Below, piece after piece: positions 41,600 to 48,813 of a stretch of DNA of 64,000 nt (position 1 is the stretch's first letter; each line of letters starts with the position of its first letter). The notes under the pieces are model-generated. The model did not search any database. It worked only from the letters and a program-made list of their open reading frames with translations, and was not told the DNA's origin. The translations under genes and the position numbers were made by a program. The stretch comes from Acidobacteriota bacterium (lineage in GTDB: Bacteria > Acidobacteriota > Terriglobia > Terriglobales > Acidobacteriaceae), in NCBI GenBank assembly GCA_003225175.1, contig QIBA01000071.1, positions 17,909 through 81,908 on the forward strand. The letters run 5' to 3'.

Positions 41600-42979
41600 A
41601 TGCCCTTCCCTAAACCACGCTTCGCGCCAAAATCCCTTCCTAAGACACGTCATACGTCCTTCCTGGCGCTCTCAGTTGTCCTAATTCTGTTATCCCCCCT
41701 CGCCTTTCCCCAACAAGACAAATTCCAAGGCGTAGTTACCCAGGGCGTCGAACGCGTCCGCATCGCTGTTGCCGATTTCAAGCCCGCGAGTGCCGATCCC
41801 AATGCGGGACAGCTTCTCACGACCTTTAATACAGTCCTCTTCTCTGATCTGCAGAACGCCGGAATCTTCGACGTAGTTTCGAAGAGCTTCAATCCATTGC
41901 AGGTGCCGGGCACACCGCAGGAGGTCACGCTCGACGCCTGGGGAAATCCTCCGACGAATGCCGCCATGCTCGCTTTCGGAAACCTCGGCGTAAGCAACGG
42001 GCAAGTTTCCGTCTCCGGCTGGCTCTTCGACGTCAAGAACAGCGTCTCGCCGCAGGTGCTTGGCAAGCAATACCGCGAAGACGCTACGCCGGATAACGCG
42101 CGCCTGATCGCGCACCGCTTTGCCGACGAGATCATCTTCCGTCTCGGTGGAGGCATTGCGGGAATCGCCGAGAGCAAAATCGTTTTCGTCAGCAATCGCA
42201 CCGGGACCAAAGAAATTTGGATGATGGATTACGACGGCAACGGCGAGCGCCAAATCACGAAGCTCGGCAGTGTCTCGCTCTCGCCGCGCATCTCGCCCGA
42301 TAATTCGCGAATTGCCTTTGTGGAACTGGGCAAGCGGAGCGTGAATATCCGCATGTACTCGCTCGATCTGAGTCGGGCAGTGACCTTTCCTAATATTGGA
42401 GGCACGACCATCTCTCCGGCGTGGTCGCCGGACGGGCTGCGCCTGGCATTCTCGTCGTCACGCACAGGAGATCCCGAAATCTATGTCTCCAACGCCTCCG
42501 GCGGAGAGCTTGCTCGTTTGACAGAGGTTCACGGTCCGGACGTCTCGCCCTGCTGGAATCCCAAAACGGGAGGACAGATTGCGTTCGTAAGCGGGCGCTC
42601 AGGGTTGCCGCAGATTTACACCATGGCGTCGGATGGAACCAATGTGCAGCGCATGACCGATACGGGATACGCGGTGTCGCCATCCTGGTCCCCGAATGGG
42701 CAATACCTGGTTTTTGCGTGGTCGCGCAGGTACGGCCCCGGAATCCCCGGCGCGCAGGACATTTATATAATGGATGTGGCCAGCAAGACGTGGGCGCAGT
42801 TAACCCATGACGCGGGTTCCAACGACTTCCCGTCATGGTCCTCCGACGGACGGCACATCGTTTTCCAATCCAATCGTTCCGGCACGACCCAAATCTGGAC
42901 CATGCTGGCCGACGGCACCCAGCAGCACCAGTTAACTCATACGAGCCAGAACACACAACCCAACTGGAGTTGGAAGTAA
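41600..42979 (+). CDS. tolB: Tol-Pal system beta-propeller protein TolB
   Basis: A 459-residue periplasmic protein from the ATG at 41600 (a signal peptide follows: TSFLALSVVLILLSPLAFPQ). The N-terminal TolB domain (RVRIAVADFKPAS, LLTTFNTVLFSDLQNAGIFD) is followed by a six-bladed propeller built from repeats such as SPRISPDNSRIAFVE, SPAWSPDGLRLAFSSSRTGD, SPSWSPNGQYLVFAWS and FPSWSSDGRHIVFQSNRSG. It binds Pal and the TolA domain during outer-membrane constriction. An earlier ATG at 41279 would add 107 residues translated from a dispersed repeat and is considered spurious. Confidence 0.92.
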   Translation: MPFPKPRFAPKSLPKTRHTSFLALSVVLILLSPLAFPQQDKFQGVVTQGVERVRIAVADFKPASADPNAGQLLTTFNTVLFSDLQNAGIFDVVSKSFNPLQVPGTPQEVTLDAWGNPPTNAAMLAFGNLGVSNGQVSVSGWLFDVKNSVSPQVLGKQYREDATPDNARLIAHRFADEIIFRLGGGIAGIAESKIVFVSNRTGTKEIWMMDYDGNGERQITKLGSVSLSPRISPDNSRIAFVELGKRSVNIRMYSLDLSRAVTFPNIGGTTISPAWSPDGLRLAFSSSRTGDPEIYVSNASGGELARLTEVHGPDVSPCWNPKTGGQIAFVSGRSGLPQIYTMASDGTNVQRMTDTGYAVSPSWSPNGQYLVFAWSRRYGPGIPGAQDIYIMDVASKTWAQLTHDAGSNDFPSWSSDGRHIVFQSNRSGTTQIWTMLADGTQQHQLTHTSQNTQPNWSWK

Positions 42980-43003
42980 ACTTTCACTTTGATGATGAAC
43001 CAG

Positions 43004-43300
43004 GGAGAAATCGGGTGATCGGGTGAAGTGAAACCTAGGCTGTCGGCGTTCGGCTGTCGGCTTTCGGCCTGTAAACGTTTTGGTACTCCGTCGAAACTGC
43101 CCATTGGCCGAACGCCGAGTGCCGAGAGCCGAGCGCCCATTTTCGGAGGAAATGAACGAAGGAGAAATCGGGTGATCGGGTGATCGGGTGAAGTGAAACC
43201 AGGCTGTCAGCTGTCGGCTTTCGGCCTGTAAACGTTTTGTGGTTCATCGAAACTGTACATTGGCCGAACGCGGAGTGCCGAATGCCGAGCGCCCATTCCG
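43004..43300. repeat. tandem duplication of a ~140-bp unit upstream of pal
   Basis: Two imperfect direct copies (about 43004-43145 and 43161-43300). Both contain AAATCGGGTGATCGGGTG, AAGTGAAACC, GTCGGCTTTCGGCCTGTAAA followed by CGTTTTG, a CATTGGCCGAACGC segment, and an end built from GCCGAGTGCCGA-like units. The second copy has an extra GATCGGGT unit. The element fills most of the 397-bp gap between tolB and pal. Confidence 0.85.
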
Positions 43301-43376
43301 AATTCAATTGATCACTGGATCGGTTGTTTCTCGTGAAGCCTATATTTAGCCATTCATTATTTTTTCGGAGGAGATC

Positions 43377-44120
43377 GTGAATAAACGCCAGTGGATGCAT
43401 GCGACTCAGATCGCAGCGTTGTCCATACTCTTGGTGATTGCCGGCTGCCATAAGGCCAAGCCGGTGCCACCGCCGCCGCCACCGCCACCGCCGCCGGCGC
43501 CCACTGCGTCGATTTCGGCGAATCCGTCCGCCGTCAATGCTGGGCAGTCCACACAGCTCACGTGGACGACGGAGAACGCCACTGACGTTTCCATCGAGGG
43601 TGTGGGCAAGGTGCAGGCGAGCGGGTCACAGACCGTGACTCCGACCGATTCCACGACTTATCGCCTGACCGCGACCGGTCCTGGCGGAACGCAGGAGGCA
43701 ACTACGCGCGTGACGGTGAACCGTCCGGCGCCGGTGCAGGCGCTTCCGCAGGAGCCGACGCTTACCGATCAGCAGTTATTCGAGCAGAACATTAAAGACG
43801 CGTACTTCGAGTACGACAGCTACGAGATTCGTCCGCAGGACGGAGCTACGCTGCAGGCAGACGCGCAGTTCCTGAATCAGCATCCAAACTGGAGAGTGCT
43901 GATCGAAGGGCATTGCGACGAGCGCGGATCAACCGAATACAACATGGCGCTCGGCGATAGCCGCGCGCAGGCTGCGAAGCAGGCGCTGATTTCTGCGGGT
44001 GTGGCAGCCAATCGCCTGACGACCACCAGCTTCGGCAAGGAGAAGCCGTTCTGCACTGAGTCGAACGAACAGTGCTGGCAGCAGAATCGACGTGGGCATC
44101 TAGCGCTGGCTGGGCAGTAG
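43377..44120 (+). CDS. pal: peptidoglycan-associated lipoprotein Pal with an extra Ig-like segment
   Basis: A 247-residue lipoprotein with a GTG start preceded by GGAGGAGATC. The lipobox IAGC places the lipidated residue at Cys24. A run of about ten prolines (31-40) leads to an Ig-like segment (about 43-115; PSAVNAGQSTQLTWTTENAT and a TTYRLTATGPGG end). The OmpA-like peptidoglycan-binding domain (about 130-247) has FEYDSYEIRPQDGATL, LIEGHCDERGSTEYNMALGD and SFGKEKPFC, with the Asp and Arg that bind diaminopimelate. Pal anchors the outer membrane to the wall. The Ig-like insert is not in enterobacterial Pal. Confidence 0.92.
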   Translation: MNKRQWMHATQIAALSILLVIAGCHKAKPVPPPPPPPPPPAPTASISANPSAVNAGQSTQLTWTTENATDVSIEGVGKVQASGSQTVTPTDSTTYRLTATGPGGTQEATTRVTVNRPAPVQALPQEPTLTDQQLFEQNIKDAYFEYDSYEIRPQDGATLQADAQFLNQHPNWRVLIEGHCDERGSTEYNMALGDSRAQAAKQALISAGVAANRLTTTSFGKEKPFCTESNEQCWQQNRRGHLALAGQ

Positions 44121-44154
44121 GGAAGTCATTCAGCGGGCAGTTGTTTAGTGCATG

Positions 44155-44182
44155 GTAGAGACGCAGCCTGCTGCGTCTCTAC
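44155..44182. repeat. dispersed palindrome, copy 2 (28 bp)
   Basis: A copy of the palindrome with ends GTAGAGACGC and GCGTCTCTAC, and a centre AGCCTGCT instead of AGCATGCT. It lies 34 bp after the pal stop, inside the pal-cpoB gap, and could act as a transcript hairpin. Confidence 0.9.
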
Positions 44183-44280
44183 GCCGCGTCCAACTGTGCA
44201 CGACGGTGTTTGAATTGGATGACGGCTGCTCGATACCAACGTCAGTAATAGAACAGCTCACACAGAATCACGAGCACAAC

Positions 44281-45153
44281 ATGAAAATCAAATTTCCTCA
44301 TTCCATAGCAAGCCTGCTCAGCCTCGCGCTGTTGCTAGCGCCCGCTGCCTTCGGCGCCAATAAAGAAATGGTGCAATTGCAGACGCAGGTGCAGGCTTTG
44401 CAAGATCAACTCTCGCGGCTGCAGCAAAGCAACGACGAGCGTTTCGGCGCGATGCGCAGCCTGATCGAGCAGAACACAGACACGGTCAATCGGGTTGCTA
44501 ATTCGCTCGACGCCATTTCACATTCGCTGCAGACCTCCACCGCAGATCAGGGTGGCAAAGTCGATCAGGTGTCGGCGCAGGTGCAGTCGTTGCATGACGC
44601 GGTCGATGAGCTGAAGGCGCGACTGGCGAAGGTCAGCAAGCAGCTCGACGACATGGCCGCGGCGCAGCAGAACCTGCAGGCTGCGCCACCGGGCGGTCCG
44701 GGCCAGAATCCGCAGCTGCCGCCGCAGTCCCAAGCTCCGCCGCCTGACGTGCTTTATAACAACGCGCTCAGCGACTACAACGGAGCCAAGTACAACCTGG
44801 CTGCGCAGGAATTTGCCGACTACATCAAGTACTACGGCAACACCGATCTGGCAGGGAACGCGCAGTACTACATCGCCGATATCGAGTACAAGCAAGGGAA
44901 CTACAAGCAGGCGGTGCAGGACTACGACAAGGTCATCGAGCAATATCCCAGCGGCAATAAAGCTTCTGCCGCGCAGTTGAAGAAAGCCTACGCGTTCCTC
45001 AACTTGAACCAGCGCGACGCCGGAGTACGCGAATTGCGCGCACTGATCGCCCGCTATCCCAAATCACTCGAAGCCCAGCAGGCCCGCGAGCGCCTGAATA
45101 GTTTGGGGGCCACAACCACGGCCTCCAAGCCGAGTCCTACCCGGCCGCGGTAG
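44281..45153 (+). CDS. cpoB: Tol-Pal system protein CpoB/YbgF
   Basis: A 290-residue periplasmic protein from the ATG at 44281 (MKIKFPHSIASLLSLALLLA is its signal peptide). A coiled coil (about 26-135; MVQLQTQVQALQDQLSRLQQ) trimerises the protein. A Pro/Gln-rich hinge (about 138-160) leads to a TPR domain (about 162-280) with YNNALSDYNGAKYNLAAQEF, YYIADIEYKQGNYKQAV and PKSLEAQQARERLNSLG. CpoB coordinates outer-membrane constriction with septal wall synthesis. It closes the tol-pal operon. Confidence 0.92.
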   Translation: MKIKFPHSIASLLSLALLLAPAAFGANKEMVQLQTQVQALQDQLSRLQQSNDERFGAMRSLIEQNTDTVNRVANSLDAISHSLQTSTADQGGKVDQVSAQVQSLHDAVDELKARLAKVSKQLDDMAAAQQNLQAAPPGGPGQNPQLPPQSQAPPPDVLYNNALSDYNGAKYNLAAQEFADYIKYYGNTDLAGNAQYYIADIEYKQGNYKQAVQDYDKVIEQYPSGNKASAAQLKKAYAFLNLNQRDAGVRELRALIARYPKSLEAQQARERLNSLGATTTASKPSPTRPR

Positions 45154-45169
45154 GGAAAAACGCAGCCGT

Positions 45170-45265
45170 CAGCATTCAGCACTCAGCATTCAGGCGCGAC
45201 ACACCTTGGTCGGTGCGATCCTACGATGGACGCAAGTGTTGTGGCACAGCCGCCCTCGGCTGTGG
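45170..45265. repeat. GCTGAATGCTGAGTG-family repeat plus a CACAGCCG hairpin
   Basis: At 45170-45192 there is CAGCATTCAGCACTCAGCAT, a unit also found at 45903, 47511, 47875, 48036, 54953, 55073 and 56803. At about 45242-45263 there is a CACAGCCGCCCTCGGCTGTG hairpin; an inverted relative (ACGGCCGAGGACGGCTGTGG) lies near 47990. Both are non-coding dispersed units in the tail of the tol-pal operon. Confidence 0.75.
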
Positions 45266-45344
45266 CTCGGCTCAAAGCCAACCTAGGCGACGGCGCGTTT
45301 GAAGCAAGAAGTCGATCTCAATAAGTTGCCGTAATACATAATAA

Positions 45345-45364
45345 TACGTGGTAATATCTACGTA
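45345..45364. promoter_or_regulatory. possible autoregulatory operator of the toxin-antitoxin pair
   Basis: Just upstream of the antitoxin ATG, an AT-rich stretch contains the inverted repeat TACGT-N10-ACGTA plus repeated GTAATAC/GTAATAT words from 45331. RHH antitoxins of this class usually repress their own promoter at such sites. This is inference from position and symmetry. Confidence 0.35.
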
Positions 45365-45365
45365 T

Positions 45366-45617
45366 ATGAAAAGCGCTGAAAAGACGATCAGTTTCCGTGC
45401 AGAAGCCGAGAAGATCGATGCCCTCGATTCGCTCGCAGCCGCAAAAGATAGGCCGCGTAGCTACCTCATCAATGAGGCGATTACCAATTACATCGAGCTT
45501 CACGCTTATCAGGATGCGTTAGTGCGCAAAGGACTCGAGCAGATGCGACAAGGGCGCACAGTGCGACACGAAGAAGTCGTTGAGCGGCTGAAGAAGACTG
45601 GCCGCGCTCGTCGATGA
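45366..45617 (+). CDS. ribbon-helix-helix antitoxin (ParD/CopG-like)
   Basis: An 83-residue protein from the ATG at 45366. The N-terminal RHH unit (KTISFRAEAEKIDALDSLAA, then DRPRSYLINEAITNYIE) binds DNA. The C-terminal half (GLEQMRQGRTVRHEEVVERL) is a charged helix that would wrap the toxin. The toxin gene starts 4 bp before its stop (overlap), the usual arrangement of a type II toxin-antitoxin operon. Confidence 0.88.
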   Translation: MKSAEKTISFRAEAEKIDALDSLAAAKDRPRSYLINEAITNYIELHAYQDALVRKGLEQMRQGRTVRHEEVVERLKKTGRARR

Positions 45618-45898
45618 TTGAATGGACCGAGCAGGCTACACAGCAACTGGATGCCGCTCACGATTACATTTCCCTCTCGAACGGCGAAGACATCGCAGTT
45701 CGGATCACTTCGCGCATCGTCAGTAGCGTCCTGCAACTCGATGCGTTTCCCATCTCAGGAAGGCCGGGCCGTGTTCCGGGCACGCGGGAACTCGTGATTT
45801 CGAAGACTCCGTTCATCGCGGTTTATGTAATGGAGAAGAGTCGGATCGTAATTCTTGCGATTTATCACGCAGCGCAGCGCTGGCCAGAATCGTTTTGA
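45614..45898 (+). CDS. RelE/ParE-family toxin
   Basis: A 94-residue protein with the RelE/ParE fold: IEWTEQATQQLDAAHDYI at the start, a FPISGRPGRVPGTRELVI loop, and the C-terminal SRIVILAIYHAAQRWPESF strand typical of ParE-like members. ParE-type toxins inhibit gyrase and RelE types cleave mRNA; the sequence cannot separate these here, though the antitoxin type favours ParE. It overlaps its antitoxin by 4 bp, and the pair lies at the edge of a repeat-rich accessory region. Confidence 0.87.
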   Translation: MIEWTEQATQQLDAAHDYISLSNGEDIAVRITSRIVSSVLQLDAFPISGRPGRVPGTRELVISKTPFIAVYVMEKSRIVILAIYHAAQRWPESF

Positions 45899-45902
45899 GA
45901 AT

Positions 45903-45922
45903 CAGCATTCAGCACTCAGCCG
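45903..45922. repeat. GCTGAATGCTGAGTG-family repeat
   Basis: CAGCATTCAGCACTCAGC a few bases after the toxin stop; the same family as 45170 and others. Confidence 0.75.
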
Positions 45923-46018
45923 CGAATCTTGGTCTAAACGCTGCCCGCCAATCCTTAATTGACGCTGCGGGCTGAAATGCCCATTTTGGGCCGCGATCAA
46001 TCAGGGCTCAACGATGGT

Positions 46019-46115
46019 AGGCCCGGAGGGCCGGCTGGCCAAACGTGAGCCCAGTCCCAGAAGGGCTGGGTAAGGGTATTGGTTGCCAATCCGAGCGCCG
46101 TAGGCGCGGCACTCA
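46019..46115 (-). repeat. RAYT-associated REP-like unit, copy 1 (inverted)
   Basis: The unit, read on the minus strand, is TGAGTGCCGCGCCTACGGCG, then a variable centre, CCCAGCCCTTCTGGGACTGG, CTCACGTTTGGCCAGCC and a GGCCCTCCGGGCC hairpin. Its first bases include the TGA stop of the RAYT gene. Confidence 0.85.
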
Positions 46116-46556
46116 GCCAAACACGTATTTCGGATCATACGGAATACCAGCCTTCTTCAGCAGCGCCACAAACTCCTGCTCGAAGCTCCTCTTCTTGTGA
46201 TGCTCGCGCTGGTTGCGAATGTAGGCCTTTACGGTTTCAATCTGCGATGCACTCACAGCGAAGGCTCCGTAGCCAGTCTGCCAGTTGAACTCAATTCCCT
46301 GTTTGCGAACAAAGCGCGACGAATTCGCTTTGAACCTGTTCACCGCCTCTGCAAGCTTCATCGTTGGCGGCAATAGAAAGAGTAAATGGGAGTGATTGGG
46401 CATGCCACCAGCAGCGAGCAAAGGAATCTTGTTCTCGCGCCCGATCTCGGCAACAAACGAGTAGAGCCGCTTCTCGAACTCAGGTGGAATCAGATTTTTT
46501 CGATTGGCGGTGCTGTAAACGACATGAACGTGGTTATTCGTGTAGGAGTGACTCAT
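46113..46556 (-). CDS. REP-associated tyrosine transposase (IS200-like Y1_Tnp, RAYT)
   Basis: A 147-residue HUH nuclease from the ATG at 46554-46556 (MSHSYTNNHVHVVYSTANRK). The active-site motif MPNHSHLLFLLPP holds the two metal-binding histidines (HxH in this subgroup), and the catalytic tyrosine is probably in the helix ASQIETVKAYIRNQREHHKK. The product looks complete: the C-terminus is KKAGIPYDPKYVFG. RAYTs are domesticated relatives of IS200/IS605 transposases that process REP hairpins. The gene lies between inverted REP-like units, and its stop codon is part of one of them. Confidence 0.93.
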   Translation of the reverse strand: MSHSYTNNHVHVVYSTANRKNLIPPEFEKRLYSFVAEIGRENKIPLLAAGGMPNHSHLLFLLPPTMKLAEAVNRFKANSSRFVRKQGIEFNWQTGYGAFAVSASQIETVKAYIRNQREHHKKRSFEQEFVALLKKAGIPYDPKYVFG

Positions 46557-46599
46557 GTCGGTGTTGGGCCCTCCGAGGCTCGGCATCATACCATCGCAC

Positions 46600-46685
46600 G
46601 ATGAGTGCCGCGCCTACGGCGCTCAGGATCTCGACGGCCACATAACCCTGACGTTTGGCCAGCCGGGCCTCCGGCCCTGTCATTC
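46600..46685 (+). repeat. RAYT-associated REP-like unit, copy 2
   Basis: Reads ATGAGTGCCGCGCCTACGGC, a centre ACCCTGACGTTTGGCCAG and the CCGGGCCTCCGGCCC hairpin. It is opposite in sense to copy 1, so the two form an inverted pair around the RAYT gene; copy 2 begins 44 bp upstream of the RAYT ATG. The 187 bp that follow to 46872 hold no gene. Confidence 0.88.
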
Positions 46686-46872
46686 TCGTCGATTACAGAT
46701 TTTTCTCTTACACGAGCATCCACGTCGGATTTTGTCGAAGACATTCGAGTTCAAAAGGTAGCCCGCGACCTTCTCGATTGAAAATCCTTAACTGAGCGAT
46801 CCATAGAGTTGAACGCATAGATCTAGATCGAGATAACAGTATTGGATCGGGATTAATGAACTTCCAAAATCT

Positions 46873-46967
46873 TAGGGCCGGAGGCCCGGCTGGCCAAATG
46901 TGAGCCCAGTCCCGGAAGGGCTGGGTTACGTGAATATGACAACCGAGCGCCGTAGGCGCGGCACTCA
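46873..46967 (-). repeat. RAYT-associated REP-like unit, copy 3 (inverted)
   Basis: An inverted unit with GGGCCGGAGGCCCGGCTGGC, GCCCAGTCCCGGAAGGGCTG and GAGCGCCGTAGGCGCGGCAC. It cuts straight into the RAYT pseudogene, whose homology stops at ADAVNKM where the unit starts. Confidence 0.88.
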
Positions 46968-47171
46968 TCTTGTTCACAGCGTCGGCTAGTGACATGGTTG
47001 GAGGCAACAGAAATAACAAATGAGAGTGATTCGGCATGCCGCCCGCAGCGAGCAATGGGATTTTGTGCTCTCGCGCAATCTCCGCAACGAATGGGTAGAG
47101 GCGCTTTTCAAATGCAGGCGGAATTAAATCTTGTCGATTGTAGGTGCTGTAAATCACATGCACGTGATACG
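46966..47171 (-). pseudogene. RAYT fragment (N-terminal half)
   Basis: About 69 residues match the first half of the intact RAYT at 46113-46556: HVHVIYSTYNRQDLIPPAFE, KRLYPFVAEIAREHKIPLLA and AGGMPNHSHLLFLLPPTMSL. The match includes the HxH active site, but the tyrosine helix is missing because REP-like unit 3 replaces the 3' half. The upstream end is fused to REP-like unit 4. It cannot make an active transposase. Confidence 0.9.
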
Positions 47172-47252
47172 GCGCTCGGTTGTCATATTCACATAACCCA
47201 GCCCTTCCGGGACTGGGCTGACGTTTGGCCAGCCGGGCCTCCGGCCCTGTCA
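47169..47252 (+). repeat. RAYT-associated REP-like unit, copy 4 (5'-truncated)
   Basis: Begins at GGCGCTCGGTTGTCATATTC, lacking the first palindrome arm, then CCCAGCCCTTCCGGGACTGG, ACGTTTGGCCAGCCGGGCCT and CCGGCCCTGTCA. It is fused to the 5' end of the RAYT fragment. Confidence 0.85.
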
Positions 47253-47279
47253 GTTTGAGCGCACTTGGACGCTGTTTTA

Positions 47280-47347
47280 GATGCACAGGTTCTGGCGATG
47301 TTGAGGAAGGCCCGCGTGCCGTATGGTCCGAAAATATGTGTTTGGAT
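47280..47347 (+). pseudogene. RAYT fragment (C-terminal end, frameshifted)
   Basis: On the plus strand the sequence encodes VLAMLRKARVPYGPKICV, which matches the C-terminus ALLKKAGIPYDPKYVFG of the intact RAYT; one extra A shifts the last residues out of frame. It runs directly into REP-like unit 5 at the same position where the intact gene meets unit 1 (GTTTGG followed by TGAGTGCCGCG). This is therefore the remnant of a second RAYT copy in opposite orientation. Confidence 0.8.
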
Positions 47348-47450
47348 GAGTGCCGCGCCTACGGCGCTCGGGATCTCAACGGCCACATATCCCAGCCCTT
47401 CCGGGACTGGGCTCACGTTTGGCCAGCCGGGCCTCCGGCCCTGTCATTTT
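47347..47450 (+). repeat. RAYT-associated REP-like unit, copy 5
   Basis: A full unit: ATGAGTGCCGCGCCTACGGC, CCCAGCCCTTCCGGGACTGG, GCTCACGTTTGGCCAGCCGG and GCCTCCGGCCCTGTCATTT. Confidence 0.88.
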
Positions 47451-47510
47451 GGGCGCACTTGGATTCGGTGCTTTAGATCCACAGGTATGGTGGAGCGCAA
47501 GGAATATCTA

Positions 47511-47538
47511 GCGCTGAATGCTGAATGCTGAATGCTGC
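47511..47538. repeat. GCTGAATGCTGAGTG-family repeat
   Basis: GCGCTGAATGCTGAATGCTG with a third ATGCTG unit, directly before the stop of the small ferredoxin-like gene. Confidence 0.75.
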
Positions 47539-47539
47539 T

Positions 47540-47851
47540 TTACTTCAACCCCAACTCCCGCAAACAATACTTAATCTCCGTCGCCACTTCGACCACTTCC
47601 ATTCCCGGTTCGACCATCAACTTGCAGGAGAGCGCTTGACGCGGTGCGCCTTCGGGATTGGACTTGTAGGAAATGCGGCAATACTGGCACTCCTCGTTCC
47701 AGCAGAATCGCCCCATGGCGACGTTTTCCGGCGAAAGATACTGCATGGCCCGCAGAAGCATGTTGCCTTTGGGTACCTGGAATTCTTTGCCGAGGATTTT
47801 GATGGTGATGAGTTCGTCGAAAGGACGATAGAGCGGGCCGGGGTGGCTCAT
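47540..47851 (-). CDS. small 2Fe-2S ferredoxin-like protein
   Basis: A 103-residue protein from the ATG at 47849-47851 (MSHPGPLYRPFDELITIKIL). The fold pattern is Fer2-like: a beta hairpin KILGKEFQVPKGNMLLRAMQ, then cysteines in GRFCWNEECQYCRIS and a fourth in ALSCKLMVEPGM. The spacing C-x4-C-x2-C-xn-C suits a [2Fe-2S] cluster like that in the N-terminal domain of NADH dehydrogenase NuoG or formate dehydrogenase. No partner enzyme is encoded nearby. The assignment is by motif only. Confidence 0.65.
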   Translation of the reverse strand: MSHPGPLYRPFDELITIKILGKEFQVPKGNMLLRAMQYLSPENVAMGRFCWNEECQYCRISYKSNPEGAPRQALSCKLMVEPGMEVVEVATEIKYCLRELGLK

Positions 47852-48197
47852 GGGATGGGGACATTGTAAGGCGAGCACTCAGCATTCAGCACTCAGCGTT
47901 CAGCCAGGAACCGTTCTGGAGGTCGTCAGATGGCGATGCCACCCCGTTATTCACTGCCAGGCCAGCTGTCTCCTGACTCCTTGTGAAACACGGCCGAGGA
48001 CGGCTGTGGCCACGGCACGTGACTGAATGTTTCACGGCTGAATGCTGGGTGCTGAGTGCTGAATGCTATTTCACAAAAAACCAGTGCCACACCCTCACTG
48101 CTCGGGGCTACAATGCTTGCCACCCGAAACGGAGTGTCCCATGTCCTACGCAACCCGTGCCCGGCAAAACTCCATCTCCTCTCCTGAGGAGACTTAC
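47852..48197. other. repeat-filled 346-bp gap
   Basis: Contains two GCTGAATGCTGAGTG-family units in opposite sense (47875-47904 and 48036-48068) around a CGGCCGAGGACGGCTGTGG hairpin (about 47990-48010), giving an overall inverted layout. It ends with the GAGGAG ribosome binding site of the next gene (about 48186). No gene is seen. Confidence 0.7.
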
Positions 48198-48440
48198 ATG
48201 CCAGATCAGGATAATGATGTAAAGAAAGGCGCCGTCGAGAGCGAGAATCGCGATCAGCGCAGCCAGACGTCGCTCGAAGGCCAGCTTGCCCACCGCACCG
48301 AGGACAGACGCATCAAGGGGCGCGACACGGATTTTCCCGAACCGGGAGAGAACCCCGAACACAGCGGGCAGGAGATGGATCCGGGCATGCGCCAGAAGAC
48401 CAACCAGAACGATAAGAAAGATGATCCGCTGGTGGCTTAG
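48198..48440 (+). CDS. small, highly hydrophilic hypothetical protein
   Basis: An 80-residue protein from the ATG at 48198, with GAGGAG 7 bases upstream. It is almost free of hydrophobic residues and rich in Asp, Glu, Lys, Gln and Asn (MPDQDNDVKKGAVESENRDQ, RTEDRRIKGRDTDFPEPGE, KTNQNDKKDDPLVA), so it is probably intrinsically disordered. No family is recognised. The composition recalls small stress or desiccation-type proteins, but that is only an impression. Confidence 0.6.
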   Translation: MPDQDNDVKKGAVESENRDQRSQTSLEGQLAHRTEDRRIKGRDTDFPEPGENPEHSGQEMDPGMRQKTNQNDKKDDPLVA

Positions 48441-48813
48441 CGTCAACCGGGATGCGTTCGGTGTGAGACGAGCAGCTGGCCCAAAAGAGGCAGAGCCTAG
48501 GGTAACGTTTCGGTGTGGGGCAATCGCGGATTCTATTTGGCGATGGCCCATCGTCACAAAATTGTTTTTGTCTCGCCCAGCATCAAGGAAGGTGCCGTCC
48601 CTCCGGGACTCGGGATTCTGATCTACACCTCAACCCAGCATTTCATGCCGAAAGCCGGGCATTTCATGCTGGGCTTTCACATTTGGCGCCTACGGCGCGT
48701 TTGGCCCTTCGGGCCGGATGATGCCACTTGATCCCTAGGGCATCGCCTTTCCGCCGCAGGCTAGCTGCAAATCCTGGCTTCTTCTGGTAAAACTTCTCCT
48801 TCCAGAGGGACGC
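48441..48813. other. 373-bp gap with REP-like hairpins
   Basis: The stretch from about 48632 to 48722 has AACCCAGCATTTCATGCCG mirrored by GGCATTTCATGCTGGG, then GGCGCCTACGGCGCGTTTGG and CCCTTCGGGCCGG, which echo the RAYT-associated units. The remainder holds no gene; the GAGGGA ribosome binding site of the peptidase gene is at about 48804. Confidence 0.65.

Noticed and set aside
43004..43300. Possible CRISPR array
   Set aside because: There are only two units of about 140 bp with diverged sequence, and no short repeats with unique spacers or cas genes.
46600..47450. Possible CRISPR array in the repeat-rich region
   Set aside because: The units alternate in orientation, contain several internal hairpins and accompany a RAYT gene, which fits REP elements rather than CRISPR.
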